DNA of 64,000 nt, taken from the NCBI GenBank assembly GCA_009845425.1, contig VXZQ01000001.1, forward strand, positions 524,785-588,784, written 5' to 3'. The stretch comes from Holophagales bacterium. GTDB lineage: Bacteria; Acidobacteriota; Thermoanaerobaculia; Multivoradales; Multivoraceae. A program made the position numbers and the translations under genes. Under the pieces are notes generated by a model. It saw only the letters and a program-made list of their open reading frames with translations, searched no databases and had not been told where the DNA came from. This document shows positions 31,742-40,257 of the stretch, in pieces; position 1 is the first letter of the stretch, and each line of letters begins with the position of its first letter.

Positions 31742-32585
31742 GATCGCAGCGCGTGCGCGAGCCGCATCGAACGCCATCCGATCTCACAGTCACCCGATCC
31801 TCGAGACTGGAAACCTCTCTTACCCCAACGGCTTCTACGCCGTCGACTTCCGGCCAGGAGACGACCAATCCTCCTTCCGCCTCGTCCACCGCGTTGAGGG
31901 CGCCCCGCTCATCTCCCGTCTACTCGAAGATGGCACCGCGAAGTGCATCTGCACCGTTTCGGCCCCGATCTCCACGTTTCGCAAAACGCTGGTATCCGAG
32001 ACCGAAGTCCAGACCATCTCGTGGGACATCGATCAACTCGGAGAACCGCCACTCTTCACGCCGATGATCGTGAGCATGGGGTACCAAGAGATCGTACTCG
32101 ACTCGGAGCGCGACGGTGCCCACAGCGCCTGGGACGGCGCCACTGTGAAGCTCCTCAAAGGGTCCCGGCTCGCCGTCGGGCCGGTGATTCAGCTACAGTC
32201 CTCGCCCCTCCAGATGATCGTCATCGTGCCGAAGCCCGAACTCGCGGAGGGAGTCTTCTTCGTGCAGCCACGGAGCGAACCGCCGTTTCGGTTCGAGGTC
32301 AACGTCAGCACGAAACTGCATGCCTACCTCCAGCGCAAGGCCGGGGAATTGCGCCCGACCATCATGACCCATATCGTCACCGGTTGCTTCCGGCTGCTCC
32401 AGCATTCGTACTCGCGAGACTCCGACGAGGACGGCGGCTGGCGCTCTGACCGCAGTCTGTTGGCCTTGAGCGACTTCCTGGAGGAAAGGGGACTCGGCCA
32501 TTGGAGCGACGATGACTTCCGGCCCGAGCAAGCTGCAACGTCTCTCTACCCCTTGACGCTGCCAGAACCACAAGAGGAGACGTGA
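31734..32585 (+). CDS. unrecognised protein of the DndC-like/GHKL locus
   Basis: 283 residues from GTG 31734 (8-bp overlap with the GHKL gene). Beta-rich first half (GNLSYPNGFYAVDFRPGDDQ, STFRKTLVSETEVQTISWDI, MIVIVPKPELAEGVFFVQPR) and a helical second half (STKLHAYLQRKAGELRPTIM, TGCFRLLQHSYS, LALSDFLEERGLGHW). No motif that I recognise as nuclease, helicase or DNA-binding. Translational coupling suggests it works with the GHKL protein, perhaps as a substrate-binding or effector subunit. Confidence 0.7.
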   Translation: MAEIAARARAASNAIRSHSHPILETGNLSYPNGFYAVDFRPGDDQSSFRLVHRVEGAPLISRLLEDGTAKCICTVSAPISTFRKTLVSETEVQTISWDIDQLGEPPLFTPMIVSMGYQEIVLDSERDGAHSAWDGATVKLLKGSRLAVGPVIQLQSSPLQMIVIVPKPELAEGVFFVQPRSEPPFRFEVNVSTKLHAYLQRKAGELRPTIMTHIVTGCFRLLQHSYSRDSDEDGGWRSDRSLLALSDFLEERGLGHWSDDDFRPEQAATSLYPLTLPEPQEET

Positions 32586-32588
32586 TCC

Positions 32589-32708
32589 TTGCCGGACCGA
32601 TACATCCAGTTCAAGGACGCCGACTACACTCAACTCCGCCGCAAGCTACTCCAGACCAAGGGGGGCGACGAGCAGAGGCAGTTCCTTGATGCCGTCCGCG
32701 AATGTTGA
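32589..32708 (+). CDS. 39-residue ORF ending the sulfur/GHKL locus
   Basis: From TTG 32589, 3 bp after the previous stop, with the coding-like sequence PDRYIQFKDADYTQLRRKLL and QTKGGDEQRQFLDAVREC. It could be a genuine tiny subunit or the 5' remnant of a longer, lost gene. The following 100 bases show no coding signal. Confidence 0.4.
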   Translation: MPDRYIQFKDADYTQLRRKLLQTKGGDEQRQFLDAVREC

Positions 32709-32812
32709 GGCGCGCGAGAAACCAGCAACCTAGTGATGCGAGAAACGCTGTGCAGACGTGTTGACCACGCCAACACTCTGTTGACGGCTGCCTGTGGTAC
32801 GCTCCGCAAGCG

Positions 32813-33103
32813 ATGACCACCGAGCCCGCGCAGATCGACCTCATCCTCGAACTGCAACGCGGCTTCAACGACGACCTCGAGCTCTTCCGCAAGCGGTTCG
32901 ACGTACTCGAAGCCCGCGTGGAGCACCTGGATCTCGGCCTCAACGGCCGCATCGACGCTCTCGTCACCCGGATCGACAGCATGGACCAGCGCCTCCAACA
33001 GGTCGAGGGCCGGATGGAACGCCTCGAGGAGATGGTCCTCTTCATCGCCCAGAAACACGGCTGGCAGCGCCTTCAGGACCTCGGCGCCGGCGGCGGAAGC
33101 TAG
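32813..33103 (+). CDS. small coiled-coil protein
   Basis: 96 residues from ATG 32813. Long heptad pattern (LELQRGFNDDLELFRKRFDV, LDLGLNGRIDALVTRIDSMD, QRLQQVEGRMERLEEMVLFI), so a dimeric coiled coil. Function unknown. It lies just outside the recognisable prophage genes and could belong to either host or phage. Confidence 0.6.
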   Translation: MTTEPAQIDLILELQRGFNDDLELFRKRFDVLEARVEHLDLGLNGRIDALVTRIDSMDQRLQQVEGRMERLEEMVLFIAQKHGWQRLQDLGAGGGS

Positions 33104-33112
33104 GAGAACCCC

Positions 33113-33238
33113 ATGAGTGGCTATCAAGCAGCGCTGCAGCTTCTGCAGCAGGCTTGCCAGGACGCCGAGTCAGAGCTCGACGGACACAACCACAGCGCCG
33201 ACGACGCCGTCGACAGCGGTAGCGCGCTGTCTAGCTGA
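33113..33238 (+). CDS. 41-residue hypothetical peptide
   Basis: ATG 33113 with AGGAG 7 bases upstream, 9 bp after the coiled-coil gene. Sequence MSGYQAALQLLQQACQDAES, then an acidic Ser/Asp-rich tail. Its stop codon lies within the first copy of the direct repeat at 33231-33250. Confidence 0.45.
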   Translation: MSGYQAALQLLQQACQDAESELDGHNHSADDAVDSGSALSS

Positions 33239-33682
33239 ACGCGATCAGGTGAACTCCGAAGGTCGGATTCCGCCAAGCGACCTCTCCTCACTTCACCTGG
33301 TACGTCTTCCGCCGCAGCTCGACCACGTGGCCCTCGAGCAACAAAAGACGCGCCTGTTCGCGCGTCCGCCTGTTGACCCGTAAGAGGCCGTCCGACTCCG
33401 TGACTCGATGCCACGGTACGACCGCTTCCACGTCGGGAAACTGCCTCAATCCACGTAGTGCGTTCCCAGTCGGCTGGGCAGCACTCCCGACAGCCTCAGC
33501 CACCTCACCGTAGGTCTTCGTTTCGCCCCACTCGATGCGCTGGACCTCCGACCAAACCAACCTCTCGAACCGCGTCGGACTTCTCATCCCGCGAACCTAG
33601 AGCAGCGACCCCGGCCGCGTCCAATAGAGCCATGTCGAACTGCCGATCCGCGAGCACCCCCCCTAGCTGAACGCGATCGGGT
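33231..33682. repeat. 20-base direct repeat flanking the alkyltransferase-like gene
   Basis: CTAGCTGAACGCGATC occurs at 33231-33246 and 33663-33678, and similarity extends to 20 bases with one mismatch. The right copy is the 3' end of the last prophage gene (IAFS-stop on the minus strand). The left copy repeats that same 3' end with nothing attached, so the 412 bases between look inserted. Confidence 0.75.
33288..33587 (-). CDS. alkyltransferase-like (ATL) protein
   Basis: 99 residues from ATG 33587. It matches the DNA-binding domain of O6-alkylguanine-DNA alkyltransferase (FERLVWSEVQRIEWGETKTYGEVAEAVGS, then GNALRGLRQFP), but the active-site PCHRV is P58-W59-H60-R61-V62. Trp in place of the acceptor Cys is the hallmark of ATL proteins, which bind O6-alkylguanine and recruit nucleotide excision repair rather than dealkylating. 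It lies between two direct repeats at the prophage boundary and may be phage cargo. Confidence 0.85.
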   Translation of the reverse strand: MRSPTRFERLVWSEVQRIEWGETKTYGEVAEAVGSAAQPTGNALRGLRQFPDVEAVVPWHRVTESDGLLRVNRRTREQARLLLLEGHVVELRRKTYQVK

Positions 33683-34145
33683 ACAGCTCCGGCGGCCGCT
33701 CCGCGAGGCTGACGACAGCCTCCTCGACCTGCCCGTTCAGCAACACTGCCGTGTGCACGTCGCACGGAGAACCGAGGTGCCAGAGCCAGGTCAGCACGTC
33801 GCCCAGCGCCTTGTACGGGTCCACCTCAAAGGGGGATCGCCGTTCCGGGTCGACGGCCAAGTAAACGACGTCGCAGCCGGCCAGCACGTACACGGCCTCG
33901 TTGCCCACCACCACCCGGCCTTGATCTGACCGAAACGGCGTCCGGTAGTCGTCGCTCCGGTCCGCCACCATCTGCGCCGAGAGGCCCCGAATGCAGTCAT
34001 CGTAGGGCAAACCTGGGCCGGCAACCCAATGACCAAGCGCAGGCCGGTCCGCATCCCACGCCGCAAAGGCGTAGCACAGCCCGTCCTGGTCCCCGGGCTT
34101 GAGGCGCCGCCAACCGCGCCGCGCTGAGGAAAAGACAGGCGTCAC
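33663..34145 (-). CDS. phage protein downstream of tail-tip gene, unknown
   Basis: 160 residues from GTG 34145, which overlaps the stop of the tail-tip gene (GTGA); a longer start at 34178 is possible. Sequence: FSSARRGWRRLKPGDQDGLCYAFAAWDADRP, GNEAVYVLAGCDVVYLAVDP and LLNGQVEEAVVSLAERPPELYPIAFS. No recognised motif. The position, last in the tail operon after J, fits a tail-fibre assembly or superinfection factor, but this is a guess. Confidence 0.65.
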   Translation of the reverse strand: MTPVFSSARRGWRRLKPGDQDGLCYAFAAWDADRPALGHWVAGPGLPYDDCIRGLSAQMVADRSDDYRTPFRSDQGRVVVGNEAVYVLAGCDVVYLAVDPERRSPFEVDPYKALGDVLTWLWHLGSPCDVHTAVLLNGQVEEAVVSLAERPPELYPIAFS

Positions 34146-37100
34146 GATCGACTCACCTGGAAGTCGATCTGCCGCCACCCGCTTCGCCCTGCCGCGTTGA
34201 AAGCCTGAACGCGATGAGCCTGGTTGTTCCCAACGAGGTCCACGCTCGCGCCGGTGCTAAACCGGACCTGGCTCGAAAGCACGTTGCCGAGGTCGCCGTA
34301 GCCCGTTCCCTGCACGGTCCACACTCCGATGTAGTGCTCCAGCCTGTACCCCGTCGGCGCTCCGCCGGTCGCCGGTGCAGTCCACCTCGCGGTACCACGA
34401 GCATCGGCACCCACCGATGCCTGCGTCAGCGAGCCACTGAGGGACGCCGGCGTTCCCGGAGGCTCCAGCGTTGGCGCCCTCACGGTCACCGTGACCGTGT
34501 CGGTGTCGCTGACGCCGTTGTTGGTCACGGTGAGCCGCCAGACGATCGTCCGGTTCGCGTCGCCGGCCGCAAGCGTCGGCGCGTTGAACGTCGGGCTCGC
34601 GGACGTGGAGCTGCTGAGCGACCCACCTGTCCCGCTTACCCGCGCCCAGGAGTAGGTCGTTGTGCCCACGCCGTTCTGCACCGTCGCGGAGCCATCAAGC
34701 CCCACGCTGCCGCCGCTGGCCACGGACTTGTTCGAGCCCGCATTCGCCGTCACGGTCGTCGGGTCCGGATCGGCCGCCGCCGGCGTCAGAGTCAAGGTGT
34801 TCGACGACGGACCGTTCTGCGTGGCTGTGACCGCCCGCACCTGGAAGTCATAGGAGACGCCGTTGACCAGGCCGCCGTAGTTCTGCGAACGGCCGCTTGA
34901 AGCGCTGGCCCAGGAGCCCCAGTTCGAGGACGAGCTCCGCTTGTGCCGCCGCTGGTAGCCCGTCGCGCCTGTCACGGCCGTCCACGTCAACGTCGCCCGG
35001 GCGTTGCCAGCGGTGCCGGTCAGGACCGGCGCCGCCAGCGTCGGTGCACTCACAGTCACCCGGACGGTGTCGCTGTCGCTGACGCCGTTGTTAGTGACCG
35101 TCAGACGCCAGGTGATCACTCGCTGAGCCGCACCCACGGCCAGCGTGGGCGCACTGAACGTCGGCCTCGCCGCAGAAGAACTGCTCAAGGACCCGCCAGT
35201 GCCGCTCACCCGCGCCCAAGCGTACGTCGTGGAGCCCTGGCCGTTCTGCACCGTCCCCGAACCGTCGAGCCTGACGCTGCCGCCGCTCGCCACCGCCTTG
35301 TCCGAACCCGCGTTGGCCGTCACCGTCGTAGCCGCCGTCGGCGTGGCGGTCACCGTAGCCGGTTCCGACGTCTGGTAGCTCGAATCGGCGGCTGGGACGG
35401 CCCGGACCTGAAAGTCGTACGAGTTGCCGTTAGTCAACCCGCCGAAGTTCTGCGGCGAACTCGCCGCGGCCCACGCGCCGTAGTTCGCGGCGCTCGAGCG
35501 TTTGTGGCGGCGCTGGTAGGACGCAGCGTTGGCGACGTCGGGCCAGGACACGACTACACGAGCGTTTCCCGGCGCGGCGGTCAGGGTCGGCGCCGCCAGC
35601 TTGCTGCTCGACGGCGGCGTAGTCGGCGTTCCCGGTGCATCGGCACCCGCCGACGCGATGCGCGCTCCAGACAGGTAACGCTGCCCATCGATCTCCCGGT
35701 ACGTTCTCACGGTCACGACCGCGCCGCTGATGTAGTCGTCTGTGAGGCCGCCTCCGCCCAGCACGAAGCTGACCGTCCTGCTGAACGGAATCGCCACCCT
35801 CGATGGTGGACTCGCAACCGCAATGGTCGAAACGAACGGCGAGTCCCATTCCCTGATCACGCCCCCGCCGTCTCGTCTGGTCCAGTCGACGGTGAACTCC
35901 ACGCCGTCCACGCCCGGCGGCACCGTGCCTTCCAGCGTCAGATCGCTGAATCGCGACCCGGAGCTCCGGTGCGCGATCGAGGCCGAGAGGTTGTACGGCG
36001 CAGGCGGGTCGTACCCCAAACGCCCGACGATGCCCTCGTACTCCCACGGGCCGATGCCTTCCTTGAAGTTCGTGGTGCCTGTCTCGTACGGTGAATCCCC
36101 GGCTGCCGGCGTGCCTGGCCAAGGCCGCCGCCACCGGTGGCCCACGGGCAACTCGGGCGTCAGGTTCAGACCGTCCGTGAAGGGAGTCGTCGGCTGATCG
36201 AAGGGCCAACCGTTCGCGGCGGACGGCAGGGTCGGCGCCGTTCCGTCGGCCGTGGCTTGGTGGATGTACTCGTAGCCGTGGCCGTCCTCGCCTGCAGCAG
36301 CGTCGATCTCGAGCGGCGTGACGCCCACCTCCCGGGCGACCGAGTACAGGTTCGACGTGTCCCTGTGGCGGATCGCCACGCGCAGGGGATCGGTGCCTTC
36401 CACGCCCGTCTGCAGAAAGCCTCGGCCCGCCGACTCGCCCACAAGCACCCAGCCCGCCTCCGTCAGGTCGACGTCGGCGTCGGACGGCCCCGGATCGCCC
36501 GCTCGCTGCCAGACCTCCGTGTAGGCGTAGTCGGCCGCCGTGGGCCGCGTCCAGTCCGCCCAGTAGCCCTCGTACCGGCCCACGGCTGTCAGCCCCTCCG
36601 GCGCCGCGATCGCGTCCGTCTTGCCGTCCGCGACCAGCTCAGCGCTCAGCGTCCACTCCGAGCGCCGGCGACCGCCACGGAACCGAGCCCGAAACCGATA
36701 GCCGCCGAGCGGCACGTTCTTCTCCACAATGCTCCGGGCCTCGGTAAGCCGCAGCGGCTCCCACGGCCCTCGAGGCAGCACCGACCAGTCGCCGGCGGCG
36801 ATCTCCTCGGGCGTCGCGCGGCGCTTCGGCCGCTGAACCTGGTACTCGACCTGGTCGATCCGGTGATCGGCGACCGACGACTCCCGGACCGCGATCTCCC
36901 ACTGGCTCCGCACCAGGTTGCCGTCCTCGTAGGTGCGCTCGACGGCCGTCACAGCCGCCGGCCGCAGGATCGCCGCCACCGGGTCGACCAGTGGAGGCGA
37001 CAGCATGCGCCGCTGCTCGATCGACGTGTACTTGTTCGGGTCGTGCCGCCGGCCGGTGATCAAGGCCTGCAGCTGGTCGCGCTCCGTCAGCTCGGTCACG

Positions 37101-39478
37101 ATCCAGTCGATGACCGCCGCGTCGTTCACGACCAGGTCGCCAGGCACCAGGCCCGTGGGGACGTCCGTCGTGCGCAGAACCTCGGCGCCTTCCCCTGGCT
37201 CCTGAGTGACGGCTGCCGTCTGTCCCTCGCCGAAAGCGATCGTGCCGCCTCTGGCCAGCCGCGGCGACTCCGAGTCCAAGGTGATCGTCTCACGGCCGAC
37301 CGTGCCCGTGTCGACGCTCCTGACCCGGAACGCCGCCCGCACCTCGAACCGCTGCTGGTCGGCGATCTGGATGCGGTCGCCCGGGCGCAGGTGCATGCCC
37401 TCAAGCGCCATCCGGAACTCCACCGTCTCCGACTCGCGCTCCTGCTCGTTCAGGACCATCAGGCCCGTGCGGTGCGCCTGGCCGCGCGACGTGCAGCCCA
37501 CGGCCGCCACGTCTTTCTGCCGGTAGCCGTACTTCGCCACCAAGTCGTCGCTCACCACCAGCTCGATGCCGGACCGGTACTCGTCCTCGGGGTCCTGCCA
37601 CGTCACCGCGGCTGCCGAGTACCGCTCCTGCCACCGCAGGCCCTGATACTCGAACTCCCCGTCGATCACGTTCGCGTTGCCGATCGACGCCACGACGTCG
37701 CTCTCGCCGTCGATCGACAGGGCCGCCGCACCGCCGCTCCAGGAGACGCCGGCCCGGCAGGCCGACAGCAGCCAGTCGATCACCTTGCGCGCCTGCTCAC
37801 GGCGCTGGATCGTGCCGTTGAACCGCCAGCGCGGCTCCATGTCCGCTTCGCTGTCCGGCGCCGGCACCAGCACGTCGCAGTGACGCGACAGCTCGAGGAA
37901 GAACGCCCGAGCGCCGCGCGCGGCCTCGACCATCCCTGGAATGCCCCCCAGACCCGCCCTGCGGTCCGTCAGGGCGTCGTACACGATCCACGCCGGGTTG
38001 TCGGTCCAAAGCCGCCGCATCGTGCCGTCCCAGACGCCTGAGCCGTACGTGGCCGCCGACGTCGACGTCGACGTCGACGGGTCGTAGATCGCCGTCGGCG
38101 GCACCTGCACGATCCGGCCCTCGACCTCGTACTCCCGACGACTGACGTTCACGGTGTCCGCGCGGTCCGTCTCGACCACCAGGCCGATCACCGCCGAGTG
38201 CGGATAGGTCTGCTTCACGTCGCGGAGCCCCGCGAACCGCTGCCAGTACACGTCGTCGCGCACCTTCGCCGACGTCGAGTCCGCCGTGAGGCGAGACACC
38301 CGCACCTGCCACGTCTGGGAGTCGGTCACGCTATCGGGCCGGTCCACGCGCCAAGCGACCTCCTGCACGTCGAGCGACAGGTCGCTGATCGTTTGCGTCA
38401 GCACCGTGTTCCATGACCCGGCCCGGCCCGCCTCGATCCGGATCTCCACGTCCGTGGCGATCTCGTTGCCCTGCTCGTCGTACTCCACCAGCACCGGGAA
38501 CTGCAGCGTCACACGCGCCGCGTCGTAGCTGGCCGGCACCGTGCCCACCTGCGGGGTGCCGTGGACGATCTTCTCGCGACGGTGCGTGAGCCCCGTCGAC
38601 GTCGCGTCGAAGCCGGTCAGCGCCTCCTGACCCGGCGCGCCGTGCGCCAGACCCTTGCGCTCCTGGATCGACACGCCGTCCACGTTCCGGTCGCCGTTCT
38701 CGTCCTCCACCGCGACGCCGTCGATGAAGACCGACTTGAGCCCGTCGACCAGCCCCCCAATCTCTCCCTCGCCCAGCAGGTCGACCACCCGCAGCACCGA
38801 GCGCTCCCTCGAGGCCGCGCCCGGCTGCAGGTGCGCCAGACGGTTTTCCTCGCCGCGATCGACGTTTCGACGGTCCACGTCGGCGCCTGCCGGCCGAGCT
38901 CCGCCGAGGCCGATCTCATCCGGGTCCGCGTGCTCGCCACCGGTCGGCCGCTCCTGGGCGATGCCGCCCGAAACCACCGTCGAACCCACCCGCGTGCGGC
39001 CGTAGATCAGCGGCACCGCGCCGCCCTGGGCGATCGAGTTCACCGGACCCGAGAACAGCGACCGGCGCCTGCCCGTCTCGAGGTGATCCGTATCGGGGAT
39101 CGAAGGGATCTGGCTCGCCAGAAACTCACCGGCTGCGTAGGCGCCGACAGCGTAGAGCAGCACCTTGCCCCACAGCGGAATGCTCGGGCCGTCCCCGGCG
39201 AGCACTGGCGCCACCGACACGTACGCCCGGTCCGGCAGCCGCATGTCGAGCTCGTCCTGGCCGATCAGCGCGCCGTTCACCGTCACTCGCCACGACCTGA
39301 TGCGCAGCTCCCAGTCCATGCCGCCCGCCTGGCCAGCGACCAGGCGCATGGCCTCGATCACCGACCCCGCCTCGAGTTCCAGCACGGCCTCGCCAGGCTT
39401 CGAGCGGCGCTTCGCCTCGTCGTCCAGCCGGTCGCGGACGTAGCGCGCCAGGGAGCCCTGCAGCCGGAGGGTGATCAC
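34142..39478 (-). CDS. tail-tip attachment protein, lambda J-like with fused I-like N-terminus
   Basis: 1778 residues from GTG 39478 (overlaps the upstream stop as GTGA). Residues 1-95 are a ubiquitin-like gpI-type domain (VRDRLDDEAKRR, LELEAGSVIEAMRLVAGQ, VTVNGALIGQDELDMRL). A hydrophobic segment (LWGKVLLYAVGAYAAGEFLA) follows, then the J core beginning FSGPVNSIAQGGAVPLIYGRTRVGS. It continues through TipJ/baseplate-hub-like regions (LSACRAGVSWSGGAAALSID, GYRQKDVAAVGCTSRG). The last 600 residues carry alternating Ig/PKD-like (TANAGSDKAVASGGSVRLDG) and fibronectin III-like (TGYQRRHKRSSS) units. It binds the host receptor. Confidence 0.85.
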   Translation of the reverse strand: MITLRLQGSLARYVRDRLDDEAKRRSKPGEAVLELEAGSVIEAMRLVAGQAGGMDWELRIRSWRVTVNGALIGQDELDMRLPDRAYVSVAPVLAGDGPSIPLWGKVLLYAVGAYAAGEFLASQIPSIPDTDHLETGRRRSLFSGPVNSIAQGGAVPLIYGRTRVGSTVVSGGIAQERPTGGEHADPDEIGLGGARPAGADVDRRNVDRGEENRLAHLQPGAASRERSVLRVVDLLGEGEIGGLVDGLKSVFIDGVAVEDENGDRNVDGVSIQERKGLAHGAPGQEALTGFDATSTGLTHRREKIVHGTPQVGTVPASYDAARVTLQFPVLVEYDEQGNEIATDVEIRIEAGRAGSWNTVLTQTISDLSLDVQEVAWRVDRPDSVTDSQTWQVRVSRLTADSTSAKVRDDVYWQRFAGLRDVKQTYPHSAVIGLVVETDRADTVNVSRREYEVEGRIVQVPPTAIYDPSTSTSTSAATYGSGVWDGTMRRLWTDNPAWIVYDALTDRRAGLGGIPGMVEAARGARAFFLELSRHCDVLVPAPDSEADMEPRWRFNGTIQRREQARKVIDWLLSACRAGVSWSGGAAALSIDGESDVVASIGNANVIDGEFEYQGLRWQERYSAAAVTWQDPEDEYRSGIELVVSDDLVAKYGYRQKDVAAVGCTSRGQAHRTGLMVLNEQERESETVEFRMALEGMHLRPGDRIQIADQQRFEVRAAFRVRSVDTGTVGRETITLDSESPRLARGGTIAFGEGQTAAVTQEPGEGAEVLRTTDVPTGLVPGDLVVNDAAVIDWIVTELTERDQLQALITGRRHDPNKYTSIEQRRMLSPPLVDPVAAILRPAAVTAVERTYEDGNLVRSQWEIAVRESSVADHRIDQVEYQVQRPKRRATPEEIAAGDWSVLPRGPWEPLRLTEARSIVEKNVPLGGYRFRARFRGGRRRSEWTLSAELVADGKTDAIAAPEGLTAVGRYEGYWADWTRPTAADYAYTEVWQRAGDPGPSDADVDLTEAGWVLVGESAGRGFLQTGVEGTDPLRVAIRHRDTSNLYSVAREVGVTPLEIDAAAGEDGHGYEYIHQATADGTAPTLPSAANGWPFDQPTTPFTDGLNLTPELPVGHRWRRPWPGTPAAGDSPYETGTTNFKEGIGPWEYEGIVGRLGYDPPAPYNLSASIAHRSSGSRFSDLTLEGTVPPGVDGVEFTVDWTRRDGGGVIREWDSPFVSTIAVASPPSRVAIPFSRTVSFVLGGGGLTDDYISGAVVTVRTYREIDGQRYLSGARIASAGADAPGTPTTPPSSSKLAAPTLTAAPGNARVVVSWPDVANAASYQRRHKRSSAANYGAWAAASSPQNFGGLTNGNSYDFQVRAVPAADSSYQTSEPATVTATPTAATTVTANAGSDKAVASGGSVRLDGSGTVQNGQGSTTYAWARVSGTGGSLSSSSAARPTFSAPTLAVGAAQRVITWRLTVTNNGVSDSDTVRVTVSAPTLAAPVLTGTAGNARATLTWTAVTGATGYQRRHKRSSSSNWGSWASASSGRSQNYGGLVNGVSYDFQVRAVTATQNGPSSNTLTLTPAAADPDPTTVTANAGSNKSVASGGSVGLDGSATVQNGVGTTTYSWARVSGTGGSLSSSTSASPTFNAPTLAAGDANRTIVWRLTVTNNGVSDTDTVTVTVRAPTLEPPGTPASLSGSLTQASVGADARGTARWTAPATGGAPTGYRLEHYIGVWTVQGTGYGDLGNVLSSQVRFSTGASVDLVGNNQAHRVQAFNAAGRSGWRQIDFQVSRS

Positions 39479-40257
39479 GACACGATCTCCGGCGGCCGAA
39501 CGACCTCCGCCACGTACCGCGTCAGGCGGCCCAGCGGCGTGCGCCTGGACAGGCACGTCGGGTCGTAGGGCTTCGGCGACGGGTGGTGCAGCAGCAGGCC
39601 GCCCTCGAGCAGCACGCCGGCGTGATTGGCGACCTCCGAGCCCGCCATCCGGAACAGCACGGCGTCCCCGGGCTGCGCCTCGGCCGGGTCAATCTCTGCC
39701 CAGTCCAGGCGCCGCCGCCACGACGTGTACAGGTCGAGCTCCGCGTCGCTTTCGTCCCAGCGCCAGTCGTACGCCACCGCCGGCAGCTCGAGGCCGCGCT
39801 CCCGCCGGTACCAGTCCCGGAGCAGGGTGTAGCAGTCGGTGACGCCGTGGCGGTACGGCCGGCCGAGGTACGGCCGGCCGGTATCTGGCCAGAAGAACGG
39901 TTCGCCGACGATCAGGTTGCTCACGCTGCCGTACGGGTCCGCCCACCGGCCCCGACAAGGGCCGTCCGCGAACCACTTGCTCACCGGCACGATGCCGTAC
40001 AGCACGCCCGCCGCGATCTGAGACTCCATGTCGGTCCGCGACGGGAACTCTGCGCCGTTCGGGTGCGAATGCACGATCGCGGCCACGTCCCAGAGGTACA
40101 GATCAGCCGGCAACTCGAAGCCGGCCTCTGGGTCCGCGGCAATGTTCGGGACAATTCGGTAGCGACCAAGATCGTCGATCACGCCGACCGACTCCCGCGG
40201 CCACTCGGCCACGGCGTGCCGGCGTATGGCCGCCAGCCCTTTCCGGTGCAACTTCAT
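39475..40257 (-). CDS. tail assembly peptidase, lambda K-like (JAB + NlpC/P60)
   Basis: 260 residues from ATG 40257 (ATGA with the L-like gene). N-terminal JAB/MPN metalloprotease: Glu22 in PRESVG and H63-S-H65-P with a downstream Ser and Asp (SRTD). C-terminal NlpC/P60 cysteine peptidase: GVTDC142YTLLRDW, PGDAVLF and VANH212AGVLL. This two-domain order is that of lambda gpK, which trims cell wall or processes tail-tip proteins during entry. Confidence 0.9.
   Translation of the reverse strand: MKLHRKGLAAIRRHAVAEWPRESVGVIDDLGRYRIVPNIAADPEAGFELPADLYLWDVAAIVHSHPNGAEFPSRTDMESQIAAGVLYGIVPVSKWFADGPCRGRWADPYGSVSNLIVGEPFFWPDTGRPYLGRPYRHGVTDCYTLLRDWYRRERGLELPAVAYDWRWDESDAELDLYTSWRRRLDWAEIDPAEAQPGDAVLFRMAGSEVANHAGVLLEGGLLLHHPSPKPYDPTCLSRRTPLGRLTRYVAEVVRPPEIVS

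Noticed and set aside
36137..38041. 634-codon plus-strand frame inside the tail-tip region
   Set aside because: Antisense to the J-like gene; composition (Arg/His/Pro-rich) is that of a GC-rich shadow.
38041..38090. GTCGACGTCGAC run as a possible regulatory palindrome
   Set aside because: It encodes a short Ser/Thr repeat inside the J-like protein and has no position relative to a gene start.
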